DNA from: Chaenocephalus aceratus
Taxonomy: Eukaryota; Chordata; Actinopteri; Perciformes; Channichthyidae
Reading direction: 5' to 3'
Assembly: GCA_023974075.1 (NCBI GenBank)
Contig: CM043801.1
Span: forward strand, 34,602,419 to 34,666,418
DNA length: 64,000 nt
The notes beneath the pieces were generated by a model. It was not told the DNA's origin. It did not search any database and saw only the letters and a list, made by a program, of their open reading frames with translations. Of this stretch, positions 1 through 10,601 are shown piece by piece. The translations under genes and the position numbers were made by a program. Position 1 is the stretch's first letter. Every line of letters begins with the position of its first letter.

Positions 1-59
1 AACATAAAATAACTAAAATATGTAAGTTTATCAGAAAAAAAAAAAAAACCCATTGTTTA

Positions 60-475
60 ACTGAACAAGTGTTGCATACATCAAAGTGTGTCTAAAAGTA
101 TCTTAGTAACACAAGAAAAGAGAAAAAAGGCTTGATGTCAACAAAACTGTATTTTTCCACTGAAATAGCGTTAAAATAAAAAAAAGTGCCTTTAAAGAAA
201 ATGTATTCAGACAAAGTATTTATTTTCAAAAAAAAAAAAAAAAGTTTAAGGTTTTGCATACATAAAAAGTGTATCTTACAGTTCCGTTGTGAGAGAATTA
301 CACACAAATCTGCCAAGTGTCAGGGAAAATTGTTAAAATCACAAACTTACCTTTTAGAGAAACAGTCTTTAAGAAAAAATCTAATCAGACTGTACTTCAT
401 TTTCTAGTTTTAAGGTTTTGCATCCCTCAAAGTGTGTCTAAAAGTATCTTGGCAAGAGAAAAAAAGCCAAAATCT
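60..475. repeat. Three diverged copies of an AT-rich ~170-bp repeat
   Basis: A core reading roughly GTTTTGCATACATCAAAGTG followed by GTCTAAAAGTATCTT and an A-rich run recurs near 68-135, 250-290 and 413-475. The spacing is about 170 bp and the copies have diverged. The short open frames here are low-complexity and look non-coding. Confidence 0.55.
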
Positions 476-1939
476 GCCTTTGCTCTTCCAAAACCATTCA
501 ATTCATGGGGAACATCCGCGTGGGAGCAACTTTGGGTCAAACTTTGTAATGTGATTAAATTGCGTTACAATATTTTAAGTCTGCCCCTCCTCCTCGGTTT
601 AAAGAGTGTTTGGAATGATTGACAGTTGAAGTTTGTTTAGTGCGATAAACATATTTATTGCTGTGTATACAAAGAGCAATATATATTAAACTTTGGCGAT
701 TAGACTCCATCTTGCTGTGATAGATTTAGGGGTACGAGAATCCGACTAGGAAAGGTGAAAGTCTTCATTAAAGACCCTGCACTTCATGAAAGAACTTGCA
801 CTGAGCTTCATCGAGTGAAAGCAAACCCAAGATTAACATTTGTAATGAGCTGTACCCACTTGGCATTTTACCTAGCTATATTTGCAGTGTCCATTTTCTT
901 AACTTCTTCTTAGTTGTGAGAGGGGTCATTTTTAAATGACTGTCGATACATTTTGTCCCAATTGAAAGGGCTGTTGTGAAGTTTTTGACCTCTTTGTGAT
1001 GTTGAGTTGTCTATGTGTGGATCTCCTGCAGAAATACGATACGATAATACGATAATACTTTAATGGTCAGATCAAATTTGACTTGCATCACAGCAGCTCC
1101 ATGTTTAACATCAATATAGACAAATATCAATAGCAGCAGTTTGGTCCGCATGCTGGTTGGCTCCGTCTCAGCCGCCTGCTGCTCAGAGTTTGGTTTGGAT
1201 CAGAGGGGCTGCTGGTTAGGACTCTGCTCTCTCTTATTCACATGCTCCAGTTTTGATTTGACAGGCCTAATATCTCTGAATAATGCATTTGAAAGCATAG
1301 ATTTATTTATACTTATCATTTTGTATCTGATAATCGTAATAAAAACAGGAACAACGTATCTATTGTTGTCAAATGTTTTTAAAATTCATGTTTTTTGTGT
1401 TAGATAAAGAAATTCTAGAATGTTTTAGGGAAAAGTTAAGAATTGGACCCCCTGCATATTTTGATGATTATCAGTAAACATTATGAATAAAAAAAAAGTT
1501 TGGGCTAATTTTGATATTGCCCTATACCTGTTCTATAATATGCACTTAAAATACAAACATTTAAGCAAGCACTTTCCTAATTAACAAGAAAAAACAAGGT
1601 GACACAATTGCCGATTGCTGAATAAAGAAAAATAAATGGATAAGGGCAGGGAACACTAACACTATGAAGTACTTTGTTTTTAGTAGATGTCGTTAACCCC
1701 CTGAGGCAGTCCAAAAACTAAGAATCTGTCTCTTAACCACCACCCCCCGAGAGCCTTAACATATTTCAACTCCCTACAGCAGCTGGGGGTGTGAACTCCC
1801 GTACAGAATGTCAGTCATTGTGTAACACTTTTTTAGTTTTGGTCGATGTGAGTGCTCGTATATCTTGAAATCGTTTTAAAAATGTTGCCAGTTTTTGAAT
1901 GATTTTAATAGTTTGTTTTACTTTGCATATTTCTGCAGG
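476..1939. other. Intergenic, no gene seen
   Basis: No credible gene is visible. Positions about 1035-1090 carry ACGATAATACTTTAATGG, which resembles the 3' end of common fish LINE or SINE repeats that end in a tactttatTGATC-like motif. The rest is AT-rich with scattered stops. Confidence 0.4.
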
Positions 1940-2171
1940 TCTCCCTTGAAAAAGAGATCTATGATCTCAATGGGACCAATCTGGTTAAATAAAGGTTTTA
2001 TATTGACTGGCTAATGTGCCATTTTATTTGTGTTTTACAGCTGTATTTGTCTGCCTTTCATGTCTGTGTTTTATATGTTGTAACTTTGTACATGCTGCCC
2101 TTCTTGGTCAGGTCACTCTTGGAAAAAGAGATTTTAATCTCAATGAGGTTTTTTTTTACCTGTTAAATAAA

Positions 2172-2209
<38 letters not shown>
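1940..2209 (+). repeat. Two LINE 3'-tail fragments and a (TA)n microsatellite
   Basis: Two related tails occur at about 1940-1997 and 2108-2170: CTTGAAAAAGAGAT...ATCTCAATG, then TGGTTAAATAAAGG or a variant. This is the usual 3' end of CR1/L2-type LINEs in fish. The same GGTTAAATAAAGG end closes the LINE at 17.28 kb. The second tail runs into a TA dinucleotide tract at about 2174-2209. Confidence 0.55.
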
Positions 2210-2214
<5 letters not shown>

Positions 2215-3053
2215 CACTCTGCAGATTTGTGTGTAATTCACATGGAGGTTGAGGCATATCCAGCCACCCCGTGATATCAATGTCAGCCATAGCGCTGTCC
2301 AGATCTGGTGTCCTAAATGTTGGTGAGGATGGCGGTCCTGTAGGCATTTGATCCAGGCTGCATATCGTGGGGAGAGACTTGGTTTTTCTCAGATTTTTAG
2401 GTCTAGGAGTGTTTTTAGCTGTAAAATACCTCCACATTTTAGTTTACAGCGTACGGTTAAATCTTTCTACCGTACATGCCTTATGTCACTGGCGGTTATA
2501 TAATGTGCAATACCTCTTTTCTTCAACAAGTTTTGAAAAAAACTTTAGTAAAGAATTCTTACCCCGCAGCTGTTTGTAACTTTTTTTTAGGGATCTCGCT
2601 GTGTGTTAAAAACTATATCAAAAAGCTTTGGTAACTTTACCCTTCTTTTTCTTTTTAATGTTTGAGCACAGGTTTTTTCTAAATACATTTATGACTGTTA
2701 ACAAATAATTAAAAGTCATCATTATATTCGGACAGCGATTGCATATCGCAGAGATCTGCTTGAAAATGCTGCAGCGGTCTGAGAACGAAAACTTTGTTTT
2801 CTTACAAAATCCACTCGTGTCGACTTGTATAAAATGTATATGCGTTATCCTCTGATAAATATTCTCTGACTTTCTATATATATTTTAAGTATATTACCTA
2901 CCTCCCCCTAATTACCGCATGGTTGTCTCCATAGGGGGTTTACGGTTCCTCCACAGGGGGTTTGGTTTTTTTTTTCCCCCTCCCTTATCCTTTAACAAAA
3001 AAGCTGCCTTTTTAAAATATCTGTTTTTTATATGCTTTACTTTTGATTTGGAG

Positions 3054-3185
3054 CACCCAACGGATGGTCGTAAGTTGTCACCGATGTCTCGCTGATTAAA
3101 CTCATATCAAGACGTCTCATGGCCACAAGAGACGCTGGCTTTTATTTAAACAACCTCTAAGGGGAGATGGGGTGGGGGGTGAGGA

Positions 3186-3232
<47 letters not shown>

Positions 3233-3511
3233 CCCCCTCCCCTCGGCCCACCCTATGGTCTCTCCCCTCATGTCCTGTTCGCAAAAACAGAGAGGCGAAG
3301 TTCTTCGGCTGTAGGTGTCTGAACCCGGCATACAAACTTCATTCGTTTCTTGATTGGAGCACCCAACGGATGGTTGTAAGTTGTTACCGGTGTCTCGCTG
3401 ATTAAATTCATATCAAGACGTCTCTTGGCCATTTTCTCTCGACTTGAGAAATATTTAAGAGTGAAGCTGGCTTTTTATTTAGACAGTGGGAGATGGGGTG
3501 ATGGGCGGGGA

Positions 3512-3574
<63 letters not shown>

Positions 3575-3640
3575 CCTCCTCCACCATATGTTTTCTCCCC
3601 TCCTGTCCTGTTTGCAAAAATAGAGAGGTTTAAATATACA
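3054..3640. repeat. Tandem duplication of ~300 bp, each copy with a (TG)n tract
   Basis: GGAGCACCCAACGGATGGT starts near 3050 and again near 3355. Each is followed by the same GTCTCGCTGATTAAA and CATATCAAGACGTCTC motifs, then a (TG)n tract (about 3189-3230 and 3513-3570) and a TCCTGTTYGCAAAAAYAGAG end. Open frames made of Cys-Val or Thr-His repeats are artefacts of the microsatellite. Confidence 0.8.
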
Positions 3641-3835
3641 TTTTTTTAGATGCTTTACTTTAGATTAATTTCATGTTATTTGCAAGTTACATTCAATACT
3701 ATATACAGGATTAATCACACAGGAAGTGGTTAGGAGGCGGGATATATATCCTATGTATATTAATTGATTGAAAACAACTGCATTTAATTTTTCTCATTTT
3801 TTTAATTTTAATTTTATTTTAATTTATTTTGTAAA

Positions 3836-3967
3836 CCGGAAGCGGTGGCTGTACATCCGGTCGAACGATTCGGGACTTCCGGTAGAATGACACGGGACTT
3901 CCGGTTTTCAAAATAAAATAAAAAGGCGGGACTTCCGGTTTTCAAAATAAAGAGGCGGGACTTCCGG
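3836..3967. promoter_or_regulatory. Array of ETS-like CCGGAAGT sites
   Basis: ACTTCCGG, the complement of the ETS-family consensus CCGGAAGT, occurs exactly at 3875-3882, 3897-3904, 3931-3938 and 3960-3967, usually as GGGACTTCCGGT. A near match, CCGGAAGC, lies at 3836-3843. Spacing is 22-34 bp, and two units share TTTTCAAAATAAA spacers, so local duplication made part of the array. No coding sequence follows at once; a MITE begins about 75 bp downstream. ETS binding is inferred from the motif only. Confidence 0.45.
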
Positions 3968-4040
3968 TCAAAAAGGGGCGGGGCGACCTGTCACTTTCTC
4001 TGCATACTAATGAGATTGATACCGCATTTGTATCACTACT

Positions 4041-4592
4041 GACATGTGCACAGCTGTTTCCCCTCTCATCGGGCTTAACTGAAGAACCCCTTAGAACCAG
4101 TCCATTTGTTGTTAAATATTTATTTAAATGAATGAATCTTTCTCTTGTTCGTCAAGGAATTCAATGTATGATGGTTGGTCCTGCTTTTGTGTTCCGTTTT
4201 GTGTAAAATGTAGCCTACATTTAAATACAAATATAATTATAGTAATGTGAAAGACTTTTAGAAATGAATTGCACATAATAATTCCCAGAGCTGTGAGCAC
4301 TTATAGCACTTGTGACGCTTTTTCCACTCATCTTCCAGTTGTCGGTTTTCCTCTGTTGAAATGGACCAGCTGTGAAGGTGGGGGCGGGGCTTAGTAGTGA
4401 AAACACTTCCTTGTAGTCTGCTCGCGTGTATCCTCCCTTTCGTCTCCTCCCGCACCCCTCCTCCCTCACCCCTCCTCCGTGTGCATTTCAGCTATTGGGA
4501 CGTCCTTCAACATGGCGTGTCTTGATCGATTTCCGGGTCAAGTCCCGGAGGAGGGGAAGAGAGGAGTCGAGGAGGGGTATTGGGATGAGGCT
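4041..4592 (+). mobile_element. Truncated copy of the AGCCTCATCC-ended PIF-type MITE
   Basis: This stretch matches 53035-53584 almost base for base apart from small indels, including the shared right end GGGATGAGGCT. The 53-kb copy has both ends and a TTA target duplication. This copy lacks the left terminal repeat and its right end abuts an LTR-like sequence. The small open frames inside are not conserved with intact reading in both copies and are probably non-coding. Confidence 0.7.
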
Positions 4593-4647
4593 CCTGTGTT
4601 TGACTTCCTGTCGTTAGTTTCCTTCCTGTGTCTGATTGTGCCTCATT

Positions 4648-5402
4648 GGCTGCTTCTCAGGTCGACTATTTTCATTTCCTCGCTCCTCGGTCCTCGGTCT
4701 CACCGGAAGTTGATTTGCCTGCGCCATCTTGAGTACTGTCCCATGGCTCTTATTTCTGCCGGAGGACCGAGGATCGAGGAGCGAGGATCGAGGATCGATA
4801 ATGGAGGAGTGATAACCGAGGAACCACCAGACCATCCTCAGATGAAATCCTCAGATACTCACCCTGCCCCCTTACTGTGTATCGCTCACTGATTGGACGA
4901 GGCAGTGCATGCACTGATCTGATGCTTCTTGACATGAGAGCAATACCCCATCGGAGTGAAGAAAATACATGAACCTCACGGGACTCACTCCTCAGTTTAT
5001 ACCGTGTTTTGTTTCAACTATTGTTCGTTTAAATACATTTTAAGAATGGCGTTTATCTTTTTTGAGAATGACTTCTTATTTTATTTCATGTATTTGGATC
5101 TACAACAGATGATACTAATGTTTATGTCAGTAAATGTGTGCTAACAGAGGCGGGGGTGTGTGTGGAAATAACGGGTACAGAGCTGCTGTCAGACGATCAG
5201 CTGTGCGGCGTCATCACAAACGGACGTCGCTTCACGTGACGCTCCGGAGGAAAGGACGTCCCATTGCTCTTAAAACTCATTTCCCTGCTTCTCGTGGTTT
5301 CCTTGTGTCCCTCCATGCTTCCCTGGTGGGAGGGACTAAACGCAGGGAAACGACGCAAGTGAGGGAAGCAAGGATTTCATTTAATCGACCTGAGAAGCAG
5401 CC
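4648..5402. mobile_element. 755-bp non-autonomous TIR element
   Basis: The ends are inverted repeats: GGCTGCTTCTCAGGTCGA at the left and TCGACCTGAGAAGCAGCC at the right, an exact 18-bp match, with weaker similarity further in. ATT flanks both sides (4645-4647 and 5403-5405), a possible 3-bp target duplication as in PIF/Harbinger. Internal direct GATCGAGGA-type repeats occur at about 4770-4800. No transposase is seen. Confidence 0.75.
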
Positions 5403-5565
5403 ATTGTGTTCACCTGTTGCCCTTGTGTTTCTGCCTCCCCTGCCAGCTGTGTCTTGTCCTGTGATTACCCTTCTGTGTATTTAGTCTTGTCTTCCCCTGT
5501 GCTCCATGTCTGTTTGTCGTCATTTCATGTCCCTGTCACCTATGCTTGTCCGTGTCTCCTACCTG

Positions 5566-7432
5566 TAGTGATGGCAAAATGAAGCTTTGAAAGAAGCATC
5601 GAACCACTTGGACAATTGTGTCGGAAATAGGTTCATTTCTCGAAGCTTCAGTTACAGCGACCTCTCCTGGCGAAGTGCAAGGCTGCAGTGGGTTTAACGT
5701 ATCTTTGCCTTGAAAAATATTCGATGCACACACACACACTAAGACTGAATATCATGTTCTATTTGCAATTAAAGATTGATAATTGTGTGTATTGGGTTAT
5801 TGAGAAGAGACTAGAGAGTGCTGGACCTTTTTTTGGGCTGAGAGGGCCTTTTATCAGTTATTAAAGTATTAAAGTATTAAAGTTGAAAAGCAATGATTCA
5901 AAGTTTAACTATTCCGGGTTTTGAACCAGCTGCTCGGAGGACATCGCTGCATCCTGACCGACGGCTCTACCCACTGGGCTATCTATTCCTTAGAGCAGGG
6001 GTGGGGAACCTCCGGCCCCCGGGCCGAATACGGCCCGCGAGACCTTTTGGTACGGCCCTCGAGGTCATTTATAAACACACGCAAAAAAGAACAAAATTAA
6101 AGAAATCTAGACCGCAAACAAATTAAACAAGTGAGTACCTGTTTTTCCTGGCCAAGGTCAGGGTCCTTGAACACAACACGAGCATAACGTGTCATCACGT
6201 GGTATATGTCTCGTCTGACAGGGATGCAGTTCTGACGGAGAGCACCAGAACACAGCTCCGGGCCGGGACTTCACAAATCGCAGTATCCATAAGGAGCCGT
6301 ACACATGCCGCAGTTTTTGCGTGGCTGTGTCTTTAGTTGAGAGCCCAGTGGCGATCTGTTCATCTGTCATACTGATCATACAGTCAATACCTTTGTTGTT
6401 ATTAGCATCTGGTTAGCTAGCTATGCTAACGAATATAAGAAGCTTTTCCTACAACCAGTGAGGTAAAGGCACATCTTTATATGATCAGTATAGTTCTAAA
6501 AAAATAAGAGACTAAAGGAAAAACAGGTATAAAATCCTATATGACAGTAAAAAAAAGTTGTTATAAATGAACAAGAATACAGTTTGAAAGGGGAGTGATT
6601 TGTAAAATATCCATAAAGAAAAAGAAATCTGCTTCCAGTTCTGTTTCATCTGGGTGTTGAGAGATGTGTCCATAGATCTCTTAATTTTGCTCTCAAAGTG
6701 CACCAGATTGGTGCTTTTAACTTCAACATTTAAAAAAAAAAAATCTCCCCCCCCCCCACTCACTTAAATCATGTCTACATTGATAGGAAAGTCATGGTAA
6801 GATATCTGGATTAAGAGGTTGCTTTTTCTTTGCACAGCATGAAAGAAAGGCCAAATGAATGGGCTGTGATTTTAGTATTTTTAAGCAGAGGTCAATCATT
6901 TGTACGGCCCTCGGAGGATGTTGAAAAAATGTAAATGGCCCTTGAGAGGAAAAAGGTTCCCCACCCCTGCCTTAGAGCATTGAAGTGATTTAATATTACT
7001 CATTTTCTTTTTGTTCACAACTTCTCCACATTTCGAAGTGTTTCACGAGCCAGAACGACCTATCTTTCTTCCTTGCTTGCTCTATAATGATCCAATTCAA
7101 ATGCAATGCCAACAACAACTCAACAGCAACAACGCAAACTACGACAACAACCCACACATTGCGCATTGTTTAGAGCGGTTACAAAGTGTTGAAGCGCTCA
7201 AATTTGAAACTGTTTCAACCTGTCACCTGTCAGAATAGAGACGAGGCAGTGCATTGAATCGCGTGATTGGACCAGTGAGTTGATTCATTCAGGAAATGAA
7301 GCAGTTGCTGGTTCGGACGTCACATGTCACGTGACTTGAAGCAGTTGCTGCAAGCTTCGAAGCACTGCTTCTTTGGAATAGGAAGTCCAGGGTTGAAGCT
7401 CCGTTCGAAGCTTCAGTGTCAAACTGCCATCA
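5566..7432. mobile_element. TIR element with GAAGCTTCGAA-rich ends
   Basis: The left end TAGTGATGGCAAAATGAAGC and the right end, which in reverse complement reads TGATGGCAG...TGAAGCTTCGAA, form an imperfect terminal inverted repeat. TACCTG occurs on both sides (5560-5565 and 7433-7438), and removing the insert rejoins the LTR. The family resembles hAT non-autonomous elements, though a clean 8-bp duplication is not seen. The interior holds a second hAT at 5996-6969. Confidence 0.65.
5996..6969. mobile_element. hAT non-autonomous element (CAGGGGTGGGGAACC ends)
   Basis: The terminal inverted repeat is a perfect 15 bp: CAGGGGTGGGGAACC and GGTTCCCCACCCCTG. A perfect 8-bp target duplication CCTTAGAG flanks it at 5988-5995 and 6970-6977, diagnostic of hAT. 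The part near 6590-6745 (minus sense) is shared with 19790-19930 and contains a broken frame with ESKIKRSMDTSLNTQMKQN, probably decayed transposase. Confidence 0.9.
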
Positions 7433-7740
7433 TACCTGCCTGTTCCCGTCTGTAAGTTTGTTCCTGTCTGTCGTGCTCCCCGGTTTTGTTTCTGTTGATT
7501 AGTTTCTTGTTTTTTTCATGCCTTCGGCTTTTGATAATAAAGCTCACTTTTTCTTACCTTACCTTTTTTTGTCCTTTTTTAAACTGCACTTGGGTCCCAT
7601 TTCCCCCAAACCCCTCAAGAGTTGGATCCATTGATATATATGTATATCTTTTACAAGTGGATGAGGGTATCTTCAAGATTTTCTCTGGAGCCACAAAACA
7701 TATTTGAAAGCTTGAAAGCTTATAAAGGGGTATATATTGT

Positions 7741-7880
7741 TACAGTGGAGGAAATAAGTATTTGATCCCTTGCAGATTGTGTTAGTTTGCCCACTTACAA
7801 ATACATTAACAGTCTATAATTGTAACGGTAGGTTTATTTGACTGATGAGAGAGAATGTCAAAAACAAAATCCAGAAATTG
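7741..7880 (+). mobile_element. Tc1-like transposon end fragment
   Basis: The sequence TACAGTGGAGGAAATAAGTA followed by TTTGATCCCTTGC and TTGCCCACTTACAAA is the well-known terminal repeat of a widespread fish Tc1-like family. Only one end is present and no transposase or partner TIR follows, so it is a fragment. Confidence 0.75.
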
Positions 7881-7899
7881 ACATTATATAAAAGATACA

Positions 7900-8541
7900 C
7901 ATTTATCTGCATTTAACTGTGGGAAATATGAATAAACAGTGATATATAATTATAGGTTAAGATATCCAGCAGCAGTATATGAAGTAAAAGTTGCCCCACT
8001 TTTAACAGCTGTGTTGAACACATTAACGTAAACAAGATGAAAGAATCCAGTAATTCAATATATAAGATTCTAAAATGGGACATTGGGCAGAGTAAGTGCT
8101 TTTACTTTTGGTACTTTAACTATTTTTTGATGCCAATACGTCTCAGTTTATGCTGCTTTATACGTCTGCTGCACTACATTTTAGAAGACAATATTGTACT
8201 TCTTAATAGCAGCTTTTAGTTACTAGTTAGATATAGATTAGTAGATAATTCAAAAATATAAATGATTAAATACACTTTGACAGATATTTCTAGGTTAAGA
8301 TATCCAGCAGCAGGACATCAAGTTATTAAAATTAGCTCTACATTTACTAACTGTGATAAAACACATCAATAATCATTATATTAACTCTATGTGATTCTGA
8401 AAAGGGCCATTATGCATAAGGAGTGCTTTAAGTATATTTTGATACCAATGCTTTTGTACTTTTACTTGTTACACAGTATTTTTACCCTGTAGTATTTCTA
8501 CTTTTGCTTTAGTAGAATATCTGAGTACTTCTTACACCACT
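7900..8541. repeat. Right part of a TTACACCACTG-ended repeat
   Basis: This stretch is homologous to pieces between 22.7 and 24.8 kb: shared AATTATAGGTTRAGATAYYC, AGATATCCAGCAGCAGGACA and TTTTGATACCAATGC motifs, ending TTACACCACTG at about 8530-8541. The 22.5-kb copy keeps the other end CAGTGGTGTAA. This copy is truncated on the left beside the Tc1 fragment. It forms the immediate upstream flank of TRIM copy 1. Confidence 0.6.
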
Positions 8542-8942
8542 GCTACCATGAGTGTGGAGCTGTGTGCTACGAAAGCCTGAATTTTAAACAAATATTTTAC
8601 AGCGGAAGACTGTTTTCAAATGTAGAGCAGGTTGTGAGCGAGGCTCCGTTTGTAAATGAGGAAACAGTTCAGAGTGTCTGCTCCTCCTCCTGGAATGAGT
8701 CAGAGTTTGATGAGCCCTCCCTCTTCCTCCTGCTCTCAGACACAGCCAGCTCCACTCTGCGTTTCCTGGTTCCTCCCCTTCAGATGCACACTGAGGAGGA
8801 AGGGTGGAACCAACACGTGGGTAAAGTACAAGAGCTGATAGGCCACATTCACTGCACACACACATCCTGTTCAGATCACAGCTCTCATAGTTTCAGCTCT
8901 CAGGAAGTGAAACTCAGACACTCTCTGCCACTGAGAGGAGAA

Positions 8943-10601
8943 ATGGAGCAGAAAGGAGTTCAGCTGGACCGGGAAACCTTCTCTTGTTCGATCTGTCTGG
9001 ATCTACTGAAGGATCCAGTGGCTATTCCCTGTGGACACAGCTACTGCATGAAGTGTATTAAAGGCTTCTGGGACGGAGAGGATGAGAAGGAGATCCACAG
9101 CTGCCCTCAGTGCAGGCAGAGCTTCACACCGAGGCCTGTCCTGCTGAAGAACACCATGTTAGCAGCTTTAGTGGAGGAGCTGAAGAAGACTGGACTCCAA
9201 GCTGCTCCTGCTGATCTCTGCTATGCTGGAGCTGAAGATGTGGCCTGTGATGTCTGCACTGGGAGGAAACTGAGAGCCTGTAAGTCCTGCCTCGTGTGTC
9301 TGGCCTCTTATTGTGACAAACACCTCCAGCCTCATTATGACGTAGCTCCATTAAAGAAACACAAGCTGGTGGAGCCCTCCAAGAAGCTCCAGGAGAACAT
9401 CTGCTCTCGTCACGACGAGGTGATGAAGATGTTCTGCCGCACTGATCAGCAGAGTATCTGTTATCTCTGCTCTGTGGACGAACACAAAGGCCACGACACG
9501 GTGTCAGCTGCAGCAGAGAGGACTGAGAGGCAGAGAGAGCTGGAGGGGAGTCGACTCAACATCCAGCAGAGGATGCAGGACGGAGAGAAGGAGGTGAAGC
9601 GGCTTCAGCAGGAGGTGGAGGCCGTCAATGGCTCTGCTGATAAAGCAGTGGAGGACAGTGAGAAGACGTTCACTGAGCTGATCCGTCTCGTGGAGAAGAG
9701 AAGCTCTGATGTGAAGCAGCAGGTCAGATCCCAGCAGGAGAGAGAAGTGAGTCGAGTCAGAGAGCTCCAGGAGAAGCTGGAGCAGGAAATCTCTGAGCTG
9801 AAGAGGAGAGACGCTGAGCTGAAGCTGCTGTCTCTCACAGAGGACCACAACCAGTTTCTGCTCAGCTACCCCTCACTGCCAGCCCTCAGTGAAGCTACAC
9901 ACTCCTCCAGCACCAACATCCGTCCTCTGAGCTACTTTGAGGACGTGATGGCGGCCCTGTCAGCAGTCAGAGACAAACTACAGGACGTCCTGAGAGAGGA
10001 ATGGACAAACGTCTCACCGACTGAAGTGGATGTTTTACTGTCAGCAGCAGAGTCCACCTCCAGAGCTGGGTTCTTAAGATACTCACAGGAGATCACTCTG
10101 GATCCAAACACAGCACACACACATCTGTTATTATCTGAGGGGGGCATAAGAGCAACATGCATGAGACAACCACAGCCTTATTCTAGTCACCCAGACAGAT
10201 TCACTAAATATCCTCAGGTCCTGAGTACAGAGAGTCTGACTGGACGTTGTTACTGGGAGGTGGAGCCGAGAGGGAGAGCAGTTCATGTAGCAGTCGCATA
10301 CAAGAATATCAGCAGAGCAGAGAATGAAAGTTTATTTGGAAATAATGACAAATCTTGGTCCTTAGAGTGTTACCAAAACAGATATTCATTTCGTCACAAC
10401 AGCATCCACACTTCCGTCTCAGGTCCTCTGTCCTCCAGAGTAGGAGTGTACCTGGATCACAGAGCAGGTATTCTGTCCTTCTACAGCGTCTCTGAAACAA
10501 TGACTCTCCTCCACAGAGTCCAGACCACATTCACTCAGCCGCTACATGCTGGAGTTTGGCTTGGTTTTGGAGCCTCAGCTGAGTTTTATAAACTGAAATA
10601 G
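8943..10601 (+). CDS. TRIM E3 ubiquitin ligase, TRIM16/TRIM25-like (copy 1)
   Basis: Probable RING-type E3 ubiquitin-protein ligase of the tripartite-motif family, 552 residues from the chosen start. A C3HC4 RING spans C15-C57 (CSIC ... CGHSYC ... CPQC). B-box 1 spans about C102-H131 and B-box 2 about C154-H184, followed by a Glu/Lys/Arg/Gln-rich coiled coil (about 190-300) and a PRY-SPRY domain (about 355-552) with LDPNTAH, GRCYWEVE and LDHRAGILSFYSV. The frame stays open upstream to 8562. I start at ATG 8943 because copies 2 and 3 share the peptide M(A/E)QKGVQL there and an AG acceptor-like TTTCAGCTCTCAG precedes the shared EVKLR leader; an upstream coding exon cannot be excluded. Fish TRIM families with this layout act in innate immunity by ubiquitylation; the substrate is unknown. 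No internal stop or missing RING ligand is seen, so it is probably functional. Confidence 0.9.
   Translation: MEQKGVQLDRETFSCSICLDLLKDPVAIPCGHSYCMKCIKGFWDGEDEKEIHSCPQCRQSFTPRPVLLKNTMLAALVEELKKTGLQAAPADLCYAGAEDVACDVCTGRKLRACKSCLVCLASYCDKHLQPHYDVAPLKKHKLVEPSKKLQENICSRHDEVMKMFCRTDQQSICYLCSVDEHKGHDTVSAAAERTERQRELEGSRLNIQQRMQDGEKEVKRLQQEVEAVNGSADKAVEDSEKTFTELIRLVEKRSSDVKQQVRSQQEREVSRVRELQEKLEQEISELKRRDAELKLLSLTEDHNQFLLSYPSLPALSEATHSSSTNIRPLSYFEDVMAALSAVRDKLQDVLREEWTNVSPTEVDVLLSAAESTSRAGFLRYSQEITLDPNTAHTHLLLSEGGIRATCMRQPQPYSSHPDRFTKYPQVLSTESLTGRCYWEVEPRGRAVHVAVAYKNISRAENESLFGNNDKSWSLECYQNRYSFRHNSIHTSVSGPLSSRVGVYLDHRAGILSFYSVSETMTLLHRVQTTFTQPLHAGVWLGFGASAEFYKLK

Larger units (their letters stand above)
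4593..7605 (+). mobile_element. LTR of a Gypsy-like element, split by two nested insertions
   Basis: Pieces at about 4593-4647, 5403-5565 and 7433-7605 read together as one LTR. The middle and right pieces match the LTR-like sequence at 33360-33575, including TTCCCCTGTGCTCCATGTCT, TCGTGCTCCCCGGTTTTGTT, ATAATAAAGCTC (a polyadenylation-type signal) and TGCACTTGGGTCC. The intervening segments are TIR elements annotated separately. It probably begins TGTGTTTGAC and ends near CCCCCA. No internal region is adjacent, so it is either a solo LTR or a remnant. Confidence 0.65.

Noticed and set aside
3117..3649. Frames with Thr-His or Cys-Val runs
   Set aside because: Microsatellite translation in both strands and several frames at once.
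5134..5484. 116-residue frame in the 5-kb region
   Set aside because: Spans the junction of a TIR element and an LTR piece, so it is an accident of insertion.
8562..8942. 127-residue N-terminal extension of TRIM1
   Set aside because: Not shared with TRIM2 or TRIM3; begins in a dispersed repeat region, and an acceptor-like AG precedes the shared leader. Read-through is more likely.
9504..9850. Leu/Ser-rich frames antisense to the TRIM coiled coil
   Set aside because: Mirror of the CTG/GAG-rich coiled-coil codons; the same shadow frame is seen at all three TRIM copies.
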